A stretch of DNA of 64,000 bases from Polychytrium aggregatum (lineage: Eukaryota; Chytridiomycota; Chytridiomycetes; Polychytriales), in contig NW_026516230.1 of NCBI RefSeq assembly GCF_025602895.1, forward strand, positions 62,001 through 126,000. The letters run 5' to 3'. Of the stretch, positions 1 through 11,822 are shown piece by piece. Under the pieces are notes generated by a model that worked only from the letters and a program-made list of their open reading frames with translations, did no database searches and was not told where the DNA came from. The translations under genes were made by a program, and so were the position numbers. Position 1 is the first letter of the stretch, and each line of letters begins with the position of its first letter.

Positions 1-2027
1 TGCCCCTGTTTGCTCTGGAGCCCCATTTCCATTGTGTTTGTATTGTCCGTCTATTCGAGATTTCATCCTGCATGAAGTTCTATTCATATTTCTCTGACTT
101 ATTGTCACTTATCTGGCAATCCCCCACTCGTTTCCTTACTTAGACTCCTATCGTCGTTGTTTACAATATTCTGATACAGTATCCACTGATTTCATAAGGC
201 TTCTCTTATGTGTATCTATCGTATTTTCCAGGATCATCATGATAGCTGTGCAATCAAATTCCTGAGCTCTTCCATTTATTCCTGAATGCAAATTTCCCCA
301 AAAGTACAACATGGAAACCCTACCCCCAAAATCCTTGCAAGGTTTTGGGTTAGCATATATTACCTTTGATATCCCAATGTGTGAAACAACTCACCCTCGT
401 TATCTCTAGATTCTGAGCCGCACTTTCGGAGTTTCCCTATCTCCAGCATTCTACTCTACTTCAGGAACCATTTGTTTGGACTCGAAAGCCAAATCGTGTG
501 ACGCGCCATTCATTACCACGTGCAGTATCAGGTCGGAGCTTGAATAGTTCTCTGGAATGCGAGAAGAAAGCGCTCAGCGCTGAACCGAATAGACCACCTA
601 TCTTTCCTTCTGAATGAACGTTCTTGAGTCATCATCCCAAAAAATGATTATCAATCATCTTGATGACCATAGTTCCAGTCAGATTATTCCACTCTGGCCC
701 TGTCCTGCTCTCATGTCCATTTACTGACACTACACGAAGCTATTGTGCACCATTTTCACCCTTCTGATCGGTTTATATATGTGGTGTTCTCCTCTTGATC
801 ATGTGCATAATTTTTTTTTGTGGAATTGATATTTTGATCATTCATTTTTGAGCACATCTCAGGGCTTATTCAAGCAATTGACATTCCAGTTTGTCACCCT
901 GTCAATACGACTGTGAAGTTGTGTTTTGATGTATCGGGAATCGTTCGCATGCGGAACAGTCAATTTTCACTGCAAGTCCCTGTACCCTGAATCCAGTCCT
1001 TCACGACTTCCAGATTATGTTACCATTCGGTATTAACATGGAAACGGACTGGAGCCCATCGATATGCAATGCTTGATTTTACCTGAATGTTCGTATTACT
1101 CCGATAATTTTTGTGAGATCACAGGATATCAATCTGATCCATTTCAATCACTCCATCACACATAAAAATGCCAAATATGGCCATTTTATGATATATTGTT
1201 CCTGAATATCTGCCGCTGGGATCTGCAAATATCTGAACTTGAAACATCAATCACAACCCCGGGTTTCAATGCCAGCGATTCAGCTCTTCCAGAACGAAAC
1301 TAGGCAGCTGTGCCGTCATCACCCCCCACATCAGCCACTCCCACGTATTGGTTTAGGGAACGCAGTCTCAAATATCCCCGTCTCCATTGTGGAGATGATC
1401 AATTGCATCCATCTTCGGAAGCGGCTGTCTTGTTCTCAATCAAGACCATCTTAACATCACTCTCGGTTCCCGACCTCATAATAGTCGGGTCGAACGGGTC
1501 GCTCGTTGTGTTTCCCTTCGCTTAGTCGTATTGGCTATGGCTGAGCTATTAATGATTTGTAACCCAGGCTCTGCTTGGATCTGTTGCATTTTCCATCTCT
1601 CTCTTCCACAATTGTTTCCAAAAGCATGCACAACCGTCAGTCTCCATCGGCACAGGTCATGATCGTTGTTCGTTTTCGGAGCCCACAAATCATGGATATT
1701 TACTACTAAACAAGGGGGCTTTTGCTTTGAATATGCTGCCATTCGTCAGCAGGTGTTCTGTTGGTTCATGTATGCGCTGGGAAGATACTATCATTTTCAA
1801 TTCCGATCCATTGCCGATCGTACCCTTGTATTCAGGACGATGCAGCCCACAGCAAACCTTGGGTCGTATCGAGCCGCGGCGCAACTCTCACGCGATTGAG
1901 TGAGTGGAGCCCTGGGATTCTTGAAAAACATTTATCGGCTTTCGCAATAAACTGTCAATTCTGCGGCATCTGGGGTTTCGTCGGACAGGCTCCACAGTTT
2001 GGATTTCTCGAGATTGTGCCAACGAGT
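1..2027. other. No gene recognised
   Basis: This stretch looks AT-rich, especially 1-1240. The open frames in it are short (under about 160 codons), overlap on both strands and show no family motif. I saw no tRNA, rRNA or tandem array. It lies downstream of the NELF-C/D gene, whose stop codon is at 2028, so the first part of it on the minus strand presumably includes that gene's 3' UTR. A decayed transposon cannot be excluded by eye. Confidence 0.5.
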
Positions 2028-4695
2028 TCAAAGGGCATTCATTTCTGCGGCCAATGCCTGTGCCTGTGGAGGGAGGTCGTTGAGAGGATCCGCGCAGGCG
2101 GCCATAAATCTGCTATAATGATCGATCGACTCGGGTCTCCTCAGTGGGCTCCTAGAGTCCAATCCATTGATCATCGCCAACAACGAAAGTGCCATTTCTC
2201 GTGGATAGGGCGGCTCTGTTCGTTCAAGTAGCTATTGGAGGTATCGATTATATCAGCCCGACAGTTTCGGCAGAAAGTTTGGACATCATGCATGTTAAAC
2301 GGTTTTGCACTTCTCTGTGAGTGGGTGGGCAGTCTCCCAAGCCAATTTTGAGCAGCGCAACGCCCAGTCATAGTGGCATTGGTGGCAAGATTTTGTCCGT
2401 CCATCGAATGACTCACTTACCTTCTTGATAAAGTATGTCATCACGGTCTCATCAATTTCCTCTGATTGTTTTTCAAAATACTCGATAATCGGAGATTGAT
2501 AGCCAGCACCAGCCATGAAAAGAACTCGGTCAACGAAGGCATCCTTGAACCTTGAGGTTATCAATGGATCTTTTCCATCGAAGCTCTTGCGAAGATTTTG
2601 AGTCCAGATATCAAAGATGCGAGGACGCTGGAATGGCCTCAATATTGTCGCCTGGAGAACCGTTCAAATACCGAATCAGACCATACGCACGGACAACGAC
2701 AGCGCAAACTTTTTTTAAGTAGCATCATTCAGCCCTCATGAATGATCAGCTCGTTTCTCAGGCCCACCTCGTCTAACAAATAGAAAATGAGAGGCGTGTC
2801 ACCCATCATGATATCCGACTCGATGAAACCAGTATCTTCCAGCATCTTCGAAATCCAATGTAGCAATGCCATCGATGTTAACGGATGTCTGCAGGTACAT
2901 GTGTTTGATCAGCCAATTGACATTAGTGCCTTTCGTTCAAAACCCAGTTGAGCTTCCTAAATCCTCTCTCGCAACTTACTCGAGAGCTTGTAGAAGTTCT
3001 GGAAATGCATTTTTAACCTCGATGGTGCTAGTAACGCGTTCAAGTAATCCCCCAAGTTCAAGTATTCGCTCCTTCATTGGTTCCACCCTACTTGTATCGA
3101 GCTGCCGTCCGCGTCGAATTAAGATAGAGCGATAATGAGGGACTGCCTCTCTCCAATTGTTGGCTCGAAGCCACGTCTTTGGTCGGATCAACAATGCCGT
3201 CGCGCACTCACCGATCCGTCTGGGAGTAGAATGGCACTCGAGATAAATGCCAATATGAAAGCTTTTTCGCTGGCGTTGGGAACATCGGATATCCGCATTT
3301 CTCCGAAAAGATGTATAACCAGCGCATCTATCAATAGATTCGCTCTCGGTGTCAGAAGCTTCACATCTCCCCAAAAGCCTACGAACGGTGCCAGTACACC
3401 TGTCGGGGTTGACTTGGCCCCTTGAGATCTCACCACCAAAGAGTCGGCTTTTATACTTACCCATAAATTCTGCCCGCCGTACCAGATCCAAGCTCGGGGA
3501 AGCCGATGAGCTGACATAGAGCTCAGAAAACTGGCAATCCGTGTTACTATGGGCCCGAATATCGAGCCAACATCGACCCCAAAAGTGTACGAGTCCGGTT
3601 TCCCGCTCAATGCTCACCCAACTCGCGCATCCCGTTTCGGACTACTCCTCCGAAGCACTCGAACGGCACTCGAATGGCACTCGAGAAATGAACTAGTTGG
3701 ATGATTCGAAGCCCATCACGAACGTACCTTCTGCATATCTCCCTGTGACAACCGACCTGACGTCTCCACATTCGATATAAACAGTCCTACCTCTCTGGAA
3801 AGAGGGCCGATGCAATTCGCTGTTTCTCGGACGACTTTCGACCTTGGACCATCCAATTAAAAAAAAAATTACCATAATCAGCTCCATTTGACAGACTCAT
3901 GGCCCGCACTGTCCGGAACCAATGTGGGCTCGTCTCAGCGTTGCGGGTCTCACCTGTTGCTATATATCATGTGAACATGCTCCTCCAACATTTCGGAGAC
4001 GCGCGAGAGTGTTGTGTGGCCTTCAGTGCCGAGAGCTATCGCCCGATGGAGAAGAGCCTGTGCAATAATGTAGTTGAACTCGCTTGCTGAGCACATGGGC
4101 TGAGCGTCACCGTCCATACCGTGAGAATTGCGTCAGTAACTTATCAGGATCCTCGAGCCCTTTCTATGTCAATTGGATTCAGAATCATGAGCTTGAAGCA
4201 ATACGAAGTATACGATTGGCGCAATACTGATAAGACCGTCGGTACATCGACAGGTCACCGGATGTGAGGCCCTTGCTTCATACACCCATACCAGCAGCAT
4301 CTCGTTCACGAAGCTTTCCAGTTGGGCGGGCGGCTGGCTGGGAAGCTCTCGCGCGATCTCGACAAGTCGAGAGCAAAACTCGGCGAGGTGAAGGACGACC
4401 TGATGCCGATGTCGATGAGAATGATGGGAAGGCAGCAAAGCTCGATCTCATTAGCGAATGCATGTTTGCTCTCGATATGGCGTCGATCCTGGCCCCCAAT
4501 GCATAGCAGGAATGCTCCTGTCCGCGTATACAGGGACTGCCAGGCGCCGGCTGCGAGTTGTCTGGGCGCAGCATCCGAGCCATCAGAACTCGCCCGATAA
4601 GCTATTCGCCGACTCACCATGTTGGCCTGCGGCTCAATGTCCTCCTCGGGTCTGCCGGTAGCCAGCGCAGACCCCTCCAATGCCGATGTGGCCAT
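2028..4695 (-). CDS. NELF-C/D (TH1) subunit of negative elongation factor
   Basis: This gene resembles the C/D subunit of NELF, the nuclear complex that holds RNA polymerase II at promoter-proximal pauses. Several consecutive minus-strand exons match the family in order. The exon near 4080-3960 reads FNYIIAQALLHRAIALG, against the human segment with YLFAQAMMSVLA. The exon near 2870-2750 reads VLHWISKML and later TPLIFYLLDEVG, against VLKWVDW and TPVHLALLDEI. The exon 2651-2421 reads RFKDAFVDRVLFMAGAGYQ and IIEYFEKQSEEIDETVMTYF, against the human LKKTLLDRMVHLLSRGY region. The last exon, 2231-2028, is joined in phase and begins LLERTEPPYPREMALSLL. Clear GT..AG borders flank exon 2651-2421. The N-terminal exons above about 4440 are not resolved, so the start near 4695 is a guess. 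The gene diverges from PRPP synthetase. NELF is absent from budding yeast, which makes a fungal copy notable. Confidence 0.75.
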
Positions 4696-5139
4696 GTGTG
4701 TCGGGATGATCGATCTGGGCAGAGCCGCTCGCGGTGTATGGTGGTGCTGTGGGGATCGGACTGGCCGTTCCCGTCCTGGATCCGGCGATTCTGGTCAGAG
4801 CACTTTCGGCCGTGGATGCTGCTGATCAGCGTGAGGCCGCAGATCCAGACGCTCCTTGCGATCACCAAGGAGCTCCGCCTGATGGCTCGTGGCACGCTCT
4901 TAATATGGCCCCTTTTGGAGCGGTCTTCCTGAACCCCGCCCGGCATCCTGCAAGAAAAAACCGCTTGGCTGTCCTTCAAGCACCCTGGATTCATCTCCAC
5001 CAGCCCTCTCGGCCACGGCCTGCAGTATTCGCAAGCAAGCTCTGCCGTCTGTCCTCGGGCTCTCATCGCAGCGACTACCCGTCAGCGCCACGCTTCAGCA
5101 CCCTGCCGACTTCCGCAACGATCCTTGGCGACTGCACAC

Positions 5140-6960
5140 ATGCGCGACATCAGCATCTTCTCAGGCACCTCGCACCCGGCCCTTGCAGAAAAGATCTGTC
5201 AGAAGCTAGGCATACCCGTGTCGAGGTGTAAGCTCTCAAAGTTTTCGAATCAAGAGACCAACGTTGAAATCTCCGAATCTGTGCGCGATACCGATGTCTA
5301 TATTATCCAGTCTGGATGCGGGCACGTCAATGATAACTTCATGGAGCTCCTCATTATGATCGCTGCGTGCCGAACCGCTTCAGCACGGTAAGTCTGGCGC
5401 CCCTCCACTCGTTATTCCATCGCCGCGGACGCGCCTCTGTCTTGGCAGTATTATGCCGATATCGCATCGTGGCCAACGCGCCGTTTGAGCAAACCCTGCG
5501 GCCGCGGCTCTTCCCGAACTGCTGGAGGTTTATGGCCACTGCTTGGGCCTCCTGGCTCCGATCGCGGCTCACACAAGTGGTGCCCTTTATATTCATTGGG
5601 TTTCTGGTTCTCTAGAAAAGTCACCGCGGTTATTCCGTGCTTCCCCTATGCCCGTCAGCCCGAAACGCCTTATAAGCGGAGCGGTGGCATCAGTGCGCGT
5701 GTGTCCCCTGGAGATGCCGAGCGGCTTTCAAGCATGACGGGCGGCCATGCTCCACTTTCGGAAATTGTCGGCACGGTCCACAAGGATGAAATCGTCGTCG
5801 ACCACGATCTCTCATATTCGAGTCCCCAGCTCTTTCAAACGAGATCATCGTCTGTCCAAAGCCTCGACTATTCATTGAATCCCGCAGCCTTTGACTGGGG
5901 TAGCTCGTCGACAAACGGTGGATACAAACACTGGACTGTTCGGTCTGGAACGTTGATTGCAAATCTGCTTGTCGCTGCCGGTAAGCTTTTGCGGCTCGAT
6001 CTGGAAACGCCTCTGTACTCTGTCGAAAGCCGCTGCTTGCCGGCTCTCTTCTTGTCGTATCCCCAAGCCAGCCCTACCGACCAAGCGTCTATTATGCTGC
6101 GTGAAGCTCTTCAATGCCAAGCCCCCGCGGCTTTGGCGCCGCCCCTCCTCGAACGTACTCAAAACAGCCCGCTGATCATCGCAACTTTGATGTGTGCATC
6201 AACATCCAGGCGCCGATCATATCATCACCATGGACCTGCACGATCCTCAATTCCAAGGCTTCTTCGATATCCCTGTGGATAACCTTGTCAGCCAGCCTCT
6301 GGTTGTCAAGTACATCAAAGAGCATATCCCCGACTACCGATCGGCTGTAATTGTATCGCCTGATGCAGGCGGCGCCAAACGGTAAAGTATGTCCACGGAT
6401 TCAGCCGTGTCGACCTGATCAAAATACCGACGCACCGAATCCGCCAGCGTCCTATATAGACCCAACCTGAGTTTGGAAGTATGCAGCGGCCCGCCTGACA
6501 GACTCTCATCCCGACCATACTTGCCTATAGAGCCACAATTGTAGCGGACAAACTCGGCATGGATTTCGCCCTGATCCACAAGGAGCGACGCCATGCTGCC
6601 AGCTCGGCTACCGATATGATGCTTGTCGGTGATGTCAAGGACAAAGTTTGCATCCTCATTGACGACATTGCCGACACCTCTTATACCATGACGAAAGCCG
6701 CGGCCCTCTTGGTAGAAAAAGGAGCAACGAAGATATACGCTGTGATTACCCATGGTATCATGTCCGGTAATGCCATCAGCCGCATCCAAGAATCACCGAT
6801 CGACGAGGTCATTGTCAGCAACACTGTCCCACAGGCGACGCACATGGAACAATCTTCCAAGATCAGAGAGTTTGATGTGGCTGCCATTTTCGCCGAAGCC
6901 ATTCGTCGTATTCATAACGGCGAGAGTGTGTCATTCTTGTTCGAACAAGTTCCATACTAG
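5140..6960 (+). CDS. Ribose-phosphate pyrophosphokinase (PRPP synthetase)
   Basis: This enzyme makes PRPP from ribose 5-phosphate and ATP in the cytosol, feeding purine, pyrimidine, histidine, tryptophan and NAD synthesis. Four exons join in frame: 5140-5387, 5616-5980, 6210-6381 and 6531-6960, all with GT..AG introns. Exon 1 has the N-terminal [19 protein letters not shown] and the [10 protein letters not shown] segment. Exon 3 carries the metal-binding motif [17 protein letters not shown]. Exon 4 carries the PRPP loop [15 protein letters not shown]. An insertion of roughly 90 residues between PYARQ and [11 protein letters not shown] is rich in Ser and Pro-directed sites, like the non-homologous regions of yeast Prs1 and Prs5. 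The ATG at 5140 is chosen because it opens directly into the conserved N-terminus. The gene diverges from NELF-C/D. Confidence 0.95.
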
Positions 6961-7263
6961 ATTTCTCCCGCTCCGGCTGCGTGGATCAGCATCCGAGGCC
7001 TGAAAACATGTCTCGAACCGAGAAGCGCGGCTCCTCAGAAGTGTGGAAGTCTTGTATCCGACGAAATGTAATCTGTTCATATTTTGATCAACGCTCACGC
7101 GCTCGATGAGTTCCTTCCAAAGATCCTGGGGTCTAGGACCTCGGGGTGTATTGTGGCGGCTCTTCGGTGGACCCAACCACGGGTATTCATTTGCTTCGTG
7201 ATCACAACAGTGCCCACCACCCATGGCTGCGGATATATGTCGTGGAAAGCGCCATCCCGAATA

Positions 7264-7949
7264 CAGTCAATCCAGGATTTTGAGCATGGATCAATTTTTG
7301 TCACCGGAGACCATTGCGCGCTGGCCATGACTATTTGTCAGTGTGTCGAAGGACACCATTCACCGCCGGCGCCGAGGACACAAACCTGATGACCCACCCC
7401 GTGCCCCGGTTCGAAGATCCACTTTCCTTGAGCAGGCATGTCCAGTCATTCGCACCCTGATTGAACACGACCCGTTCCAGACTGGTCCTGTGTTGCGATG
7501 CAAGCTCGGGACCATCTCCCAGAGGAAAGTGTCCCTCTCCCTCTGCCACACTGCCATCCACCGAGCAGGACTCTCCCAGACAACTGTCTGATTGTGATGG
7601 ACAATGCCAGCATCCACATGACAGGGGCTGTCCTGGACTGCGTCGAGCACCAAGCGGCCGTCGACAGGATGTGCAAGGCCGTCCTGAAGCACGCTTGAGG
7701 GAGAACGATGTGGTCATCGCCATTGGCAATGCGTCATGGTGTCAAGGCAAGGGCTATGCATCCAGCCCTCGGAGGTAGCGGTTTGCTCGGTACTTTGAGC
7801 AGTGCAGGTCGAATAGAGACCGGAGAGCGACCCAATGCCTCCACTCGGAGGTGATTTGTTGAATTGCATGTGGCTTTGTTGGGCACAAGCCGGTACATAC
7901 TACATGTTCATGGAACCATGTGCGTTGTCCCGTTTCCCTGAATAAAGTG
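7264..7949 (+). mobile_element. Internally deleted relic of the Fanzor/IS630-type transposon
   Basis: This 686-bp copy is related to the 3.6-kb element at 23362-26986, in the opposite orientation. Its left end starts CAGTCAATCCAGG after a TA (7262-7263). Its right end finishes CCCTGAATAAAGTG, followed by AG rather than TA, so one flank is altered. It keeps the transposase start, jumps to the second catalytic Asp region, jumps again into the Fanzor RuvC region, and then to the segment after the Fanzor stop. That is at least three internal deletions. The right-end sequence TACATACTACATGTTCATGG is nearly the same as in the full element. The 300 bp between the PRPP synthetase stop and this element hold nothing I recognise. 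Confidence 0.85.
7327..7800 (+). pseudogene. Fused transposase-Fanzor remnant
   Basis: The remnant begins at the ATG homologous to the transposase start (GCGCGCTGGCCATGAC context in both copies). It holds transposase pieces including RRSTFLEQACPVIRTLIE and KVSLSLCHTAIHRAGLS, skips to LIVMDNASIHMTGAVLD around the second DDE aspartate, and then enters Fanzor sequence at AVDRMCKAVLKHA. Several stops and frame changes follow. At about 7469 it reads GACCCGTTCC where the larger copy has lost one C, so this relic preserves the ancestral frame there. It cannot encode either protein. Confidence 0.85.
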
Positions 7950-8244
7950 AGCCCCTCGAACGATGGCTGATGGTGTTCATGGTCACACTAGATGGACATG
8001 TATGTGCTTTGGGTCCTGGAAGCTTGCCACAGCCGAAAAGAGCCCTGGTCGCTCCTGTGCGAAACACCATGTTCTCTCGAGGCTCAATGTCCCAGAGGGT
8101 CAAGGAGGCCGTGGCAGCCGTTGTGCCAGCAAGAACAAAAGCCGCGCCCGAAACCTCCACCTCATCCCCTTTCCCAATCCGCTGTCTGTCCCAACAGCGT
8201 GCGCCGCTGCAGCTCCGGTCAAACCGCCCAAGGCCCAGCAAATC

Positions 8245-9068
8245 ATGAATCGCTACAACCGTCCTGTCTCAAGGTCGGTTTCCATCAGCCCATGCCGCCA
8301 GATTCGATCCTTGCACCACCCGATCGATGTTGGGATTCCAGCCACGATCCAGTCACGTCAGCAGCGATTGTCAATCCTAAAGCCCTATGAGCGCCAGCTT
8401 TGCCTCCTAAAGTGCATCCTCTGAACTGATTTACTCAAACTGCGCTCTCTAGGCCAACGGGAAGTCGATATAATGATGACTTTGGCTATAGCATGGAGCA
8501 CCAGAACGACGAGCAGGTCGATCTGCTCTCGCAAAAGACCAGTCAACTTCGAGAGGTGAGCCAAGAGATCTTGCTCGCAAAGGGCTGTTGAGGAGTATCA
8601 TGGACATCTTCAGGCATATCGCCCGGAAACCACCAGGGAGAGGCAACCAGGACCGAGAACTGGACCAAAGTTGAGTGCGAATGGAGCGGCTCAGTCATCC
8701 AACCGGCCACTCCCACACATACCCTCAGATTACTTTGAGCCTCGGAGACGAGGTCCGCAACCAACAGGAAATGCTGCGTGGAATGGTAAGTCTTTCGGCC
8801 GAGTTGGATCCAAATGATAGAAAGCATCGCCCCAAGTTGGTCCATTCGATATGTTGCTTTGAGTGGTGCGCTTTCCCCGGCTGATGGTCGACCGATCGAT
8901 ACCCTTGGCTAGGAAACGCAATTCGGAGCGACAGGCGACCTCCTTGGCCAGTCGATGAAGCGCTTGCAGCAAATGGCCAAGACACAGACCGGGCGGTGGT
9001 TTCTCTATATGGTCCTCTTTGTGTTGGTTGTCGTGCTGTATGTATACTTCTTTCACATTAGAAAGTAG
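8245..9068 (+). CDS. BET1/SFT1-like Golgi SNARE
   Basis: This is a small tail-anchored Qc-type SNARE for ER-Golgi or intra-Golgi vesicle fusion. Four exons join in frame: 8245-8273, 8453-8555, 8729-8785 and 8913-9068, about 114 residues in total. The SNARE motif runs from NDEQVDLLSQKTSQLRE through ITLSLGDEVRNQQEMLRGM to ETQFGATGDLLGQSMKRL, with the glutamine-containing layer pattern of BET1. A single C-terminal membrane anchor follows (WFLYMVLFVLVVVLYVYFF), ending HIRK just before the stop. The length fits BET1 and SFT1, which I cannot tell apart by eye. The ATG at 8245 is the first that reaches the SNARE motif through a consistent splice. Confidence 0.88.
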
Positions 9069-9592
9069 ATATAAAATCACCAGCCGGACCCTCGAGTCCG
9101 CTCCTGTGACTGAAGTTATATATTTTTTGCGCACCACCCCACCGTCGAGCTGAACGTTCAAGAAAACGCACTCGGCCGTGGAGACCCGGGCGCATCAAGC
9201 ATCGCTGGCGCAAGTCGGCATTCGCCACGCTCACGGGGGGTGTTCGTTGTCGGGCCTGGGCGGGAACCGAGCAAAGCGCCGGCTCGCCGAATCTGGCCGG
9301 CCCTGTGAGGGAGGACCTTGGCTTGAGACAGCATCTTGCTTGCCCAGAAGCGCACTCCAGAGAAGCCCATGGATAAGCCTCTTGAATCCGACCCACGCCT
9401 GCCTCAGGTATACTGCCTCCTGATTGCACCGACTCCTCAAATCCGGGCGATTCCGCCGGCCAAGGGAGTGCCCGGAGGCGGCTGCGATCCTGGCCTATCA
9501 TCGGTCCATCGTAGATCTCATTCCCTCTTCCCCTGCCCTCATCGGCCAATCTCATTCTCCAGGCCGAAACACACCACACGTTTCGTCCATCG
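9069..9592. other. Intergenic, nothing recognised
   Basis: This segment of about 520 bp lies between the SNARE stop and the sirtuin start. It is GC-rich toward the right, with overlapping short open frames but no family signature. It presumably holds the sirtuin promoter. I saw no repeat or RNA gene. Confidence 0.5.
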
Positions 9593-11822
9593 ATGAAGCG
9601 ACTCCGATCACAGGATGGCAGTGCTTGGCACACTGCTATCTCGCCTGATTCCAAACCACCGTCGAAGGAAGATTTCAAGAGGCGAAAGCGGTCGAGCCTT
9701 GCCGGTGACGAATGCAGCGCTCAAAAGCCCGCTGGGTTACCTGCCAATGGCGCTATCGAAGATGAAGACATAGCGGCTCAAGAAATCAACAGCGGCAGTG
9801 GTTCCATGGGGGACGACGACGACGACGACAGTCGACTGGGATCTGTCTCTTCAAATGGAGATCTTGATGACCTGAATTCTGGCGAGGACCCGCTACTGGA
9901 TGGCTATGATTCGGATGCCTACGACTCGGATGACCTCGAGTCTCTGGCACTGGCTCTGAAACAGCGAGGACAGAGCTTGGGTGAGTTGATCTTGGCCCAG
10001 CCAGACGCAGGATCATGCTTTCGTTGTTGAGCCATTGCGGTTCCAAGTGCCGCTAGAAGTCAAGACAAGTCAGCCGCCACCTCCGCAAAATGCATGGGCC
10101 CTTTGATTCAGCCTATCCGGGGCGCTTGAGTGTCCCGGCAGATTCAGCCGGTCTTGGGGAGATGAGGCTCTGCTCTCCGATCGATTGGCGACAAGCTTCA
10201 CTAACGAAGTACCTTGGGCCCCTTCTGATTCCGCCCAGATATTCTGCATATTCTTCTTGGGCTCTCACGACGACCCAAGCTTGCGCACATCAATACCATC
10301 GACGATGCCGTGCGGCTCATCAAAGAATCACACAACATTGTCGTTTTGACTGGAGCAGGCGTTTCGGTTTCATGTGGCATCCCGGATTTTCGATCAAAGA
10401 ACGGTATCTACTCACGACTGGACGAATTCGAGCTTGAGGATCCCCAACAAATGTTTGATCTTGAATATTTCAAGTATCGGCCTGAAATTTTCTATTCATT
10501 TGCAAAGGTATCGCCATTCAAGGCATTCCACCGCATGCCCATCCTCTCTCATGAGATCCCGGCATAGGGACACGAGCAGATGCGGCAAGAAGAATGCACC
10601 GGCTCAGCAATCGATCATAACAGACCGGTTCTGTCGCCATCATCTCTAGGAAATCTTTCCCAGCAACTTCAGACCCTCGCCAAGCCACATGTTTGTGAAG
10701 CTACTTGAGGAAAAAGGAAAGCTGTTGAGAAATTACACGCAAAACATCGACACGCTCGAGCAAGTTGCGCAAATTGGAAATGTGGTTCAGTGTCACGGTA
10801 TGATGAGGGCTCCTGGATATCTGTTTGCTCAGGTGGCAAGGCGTCGCTCCAGTTGATTGTCCCGAAAATGCTTCTCTAAAGCCAAGGAAGGGACAACTTC
10901 CTCAGTCTCCACGCACCCACACAAAGAGCTCTGCATGGCACGATCTAAATATGTCTTCGACATCGTCACTCTAGGTTCGTTTGCCACAGCGTCATGTATC
11001 GTATGCAAGCATCAAGTTGACGGAAAGGCTATCAAGGATGATATTTTGGCCAAGGTACGGGAGCTGCGAAAGAACTACTGGTGCTTTGAGTAAATATCCG
11101 AGCGGTCACGAATTCTAATGATATGGCCCCTCTCCTCCACTGCCCAAGACGGTACCCTTGTGTCCCAAGTGCCCTGAGGAGGCCGACGGCATCATGAAAC
11201 CTGATATTGTGTTTTTTGGTGAAAAGCTCCCGCAATCATTCGATGCTGCCTTTGCCGAGGACCGCGACAAGATTGATCTACTTATTGTCATGGGATCCTC
11301 GCTCAAAGTTTCACCAGTGGCCAACGTGAAAGGTAGAGCACTAATCTACCGATGGCGAATACTGGCTGCCTCCATCCAGCGGAAGGTTCTTGGATGAACA
11401 GCAGTAGTCCTGGGTTTTGACCTATATCTCCTTCAAATGCGCCACTAGACCACATCCCCCGGGATGTCCCGCAAATTTTGATCAACTTGGAGGCGCTCCC
11501 GCATATGGCCGGATTTGACATCCAACTACTTGGATACTGTGACGTCATTGTACAAGAGCTCTGCCGGAGGCTCTCGTGGAGCCTTCCAGCCGCGCCACAG
11601 TCTCTAAAGGGCGACTCGGTGTCAGCGGTCAACGAAGCGGCACCCGTCGTAGCCGCTCCGTTTACCTTCATCCCTCCCAACCGGTATCTCTTCGAAGGCG
11701 CGATTTCGGCCCAAGCTGATTCAGACGCACAATTGGATTCCGATGAGCTGTCGCCACAACCCACAACTTTTGGTAGAACTGAGAGCCTCGGTGACTTGTC
11801 CAACAGCAATATGCCGATCTAG
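9593..11822 (+). CDS. SIRT1-type NAD+-dependent protein deacetylase (Sir2 family)
   Basis: This is a class I sirtuin, expected to deacetylate histones and other nuclear proteins using NAD+. Six exons join in frame: 9593-9980, 10239-10507, 10650-10797, 10975-11054, 11149-11332 and 11449-11822. The N-terminus is acidic and serine-rich. The Rossmann motif is [19 protein letters not shown], followed by [13 protein letters not shown] and the catalytic His in [13 protein letters not shown]. The zinc site is formed by CIVC and CPKC. Further signatures are [14 protein letters not shown] and [10 protein letters not shown]. Near the C-terminus, [12 protein letters not shown] followed by an acidic stretch matches the ESA element of animal SIRT1, which makes this SIRT1-like. 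Coding-looking sequence continues in phase directly after the stop, so the last exon could be longer by alternative splicing. Confidence 0.93.
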
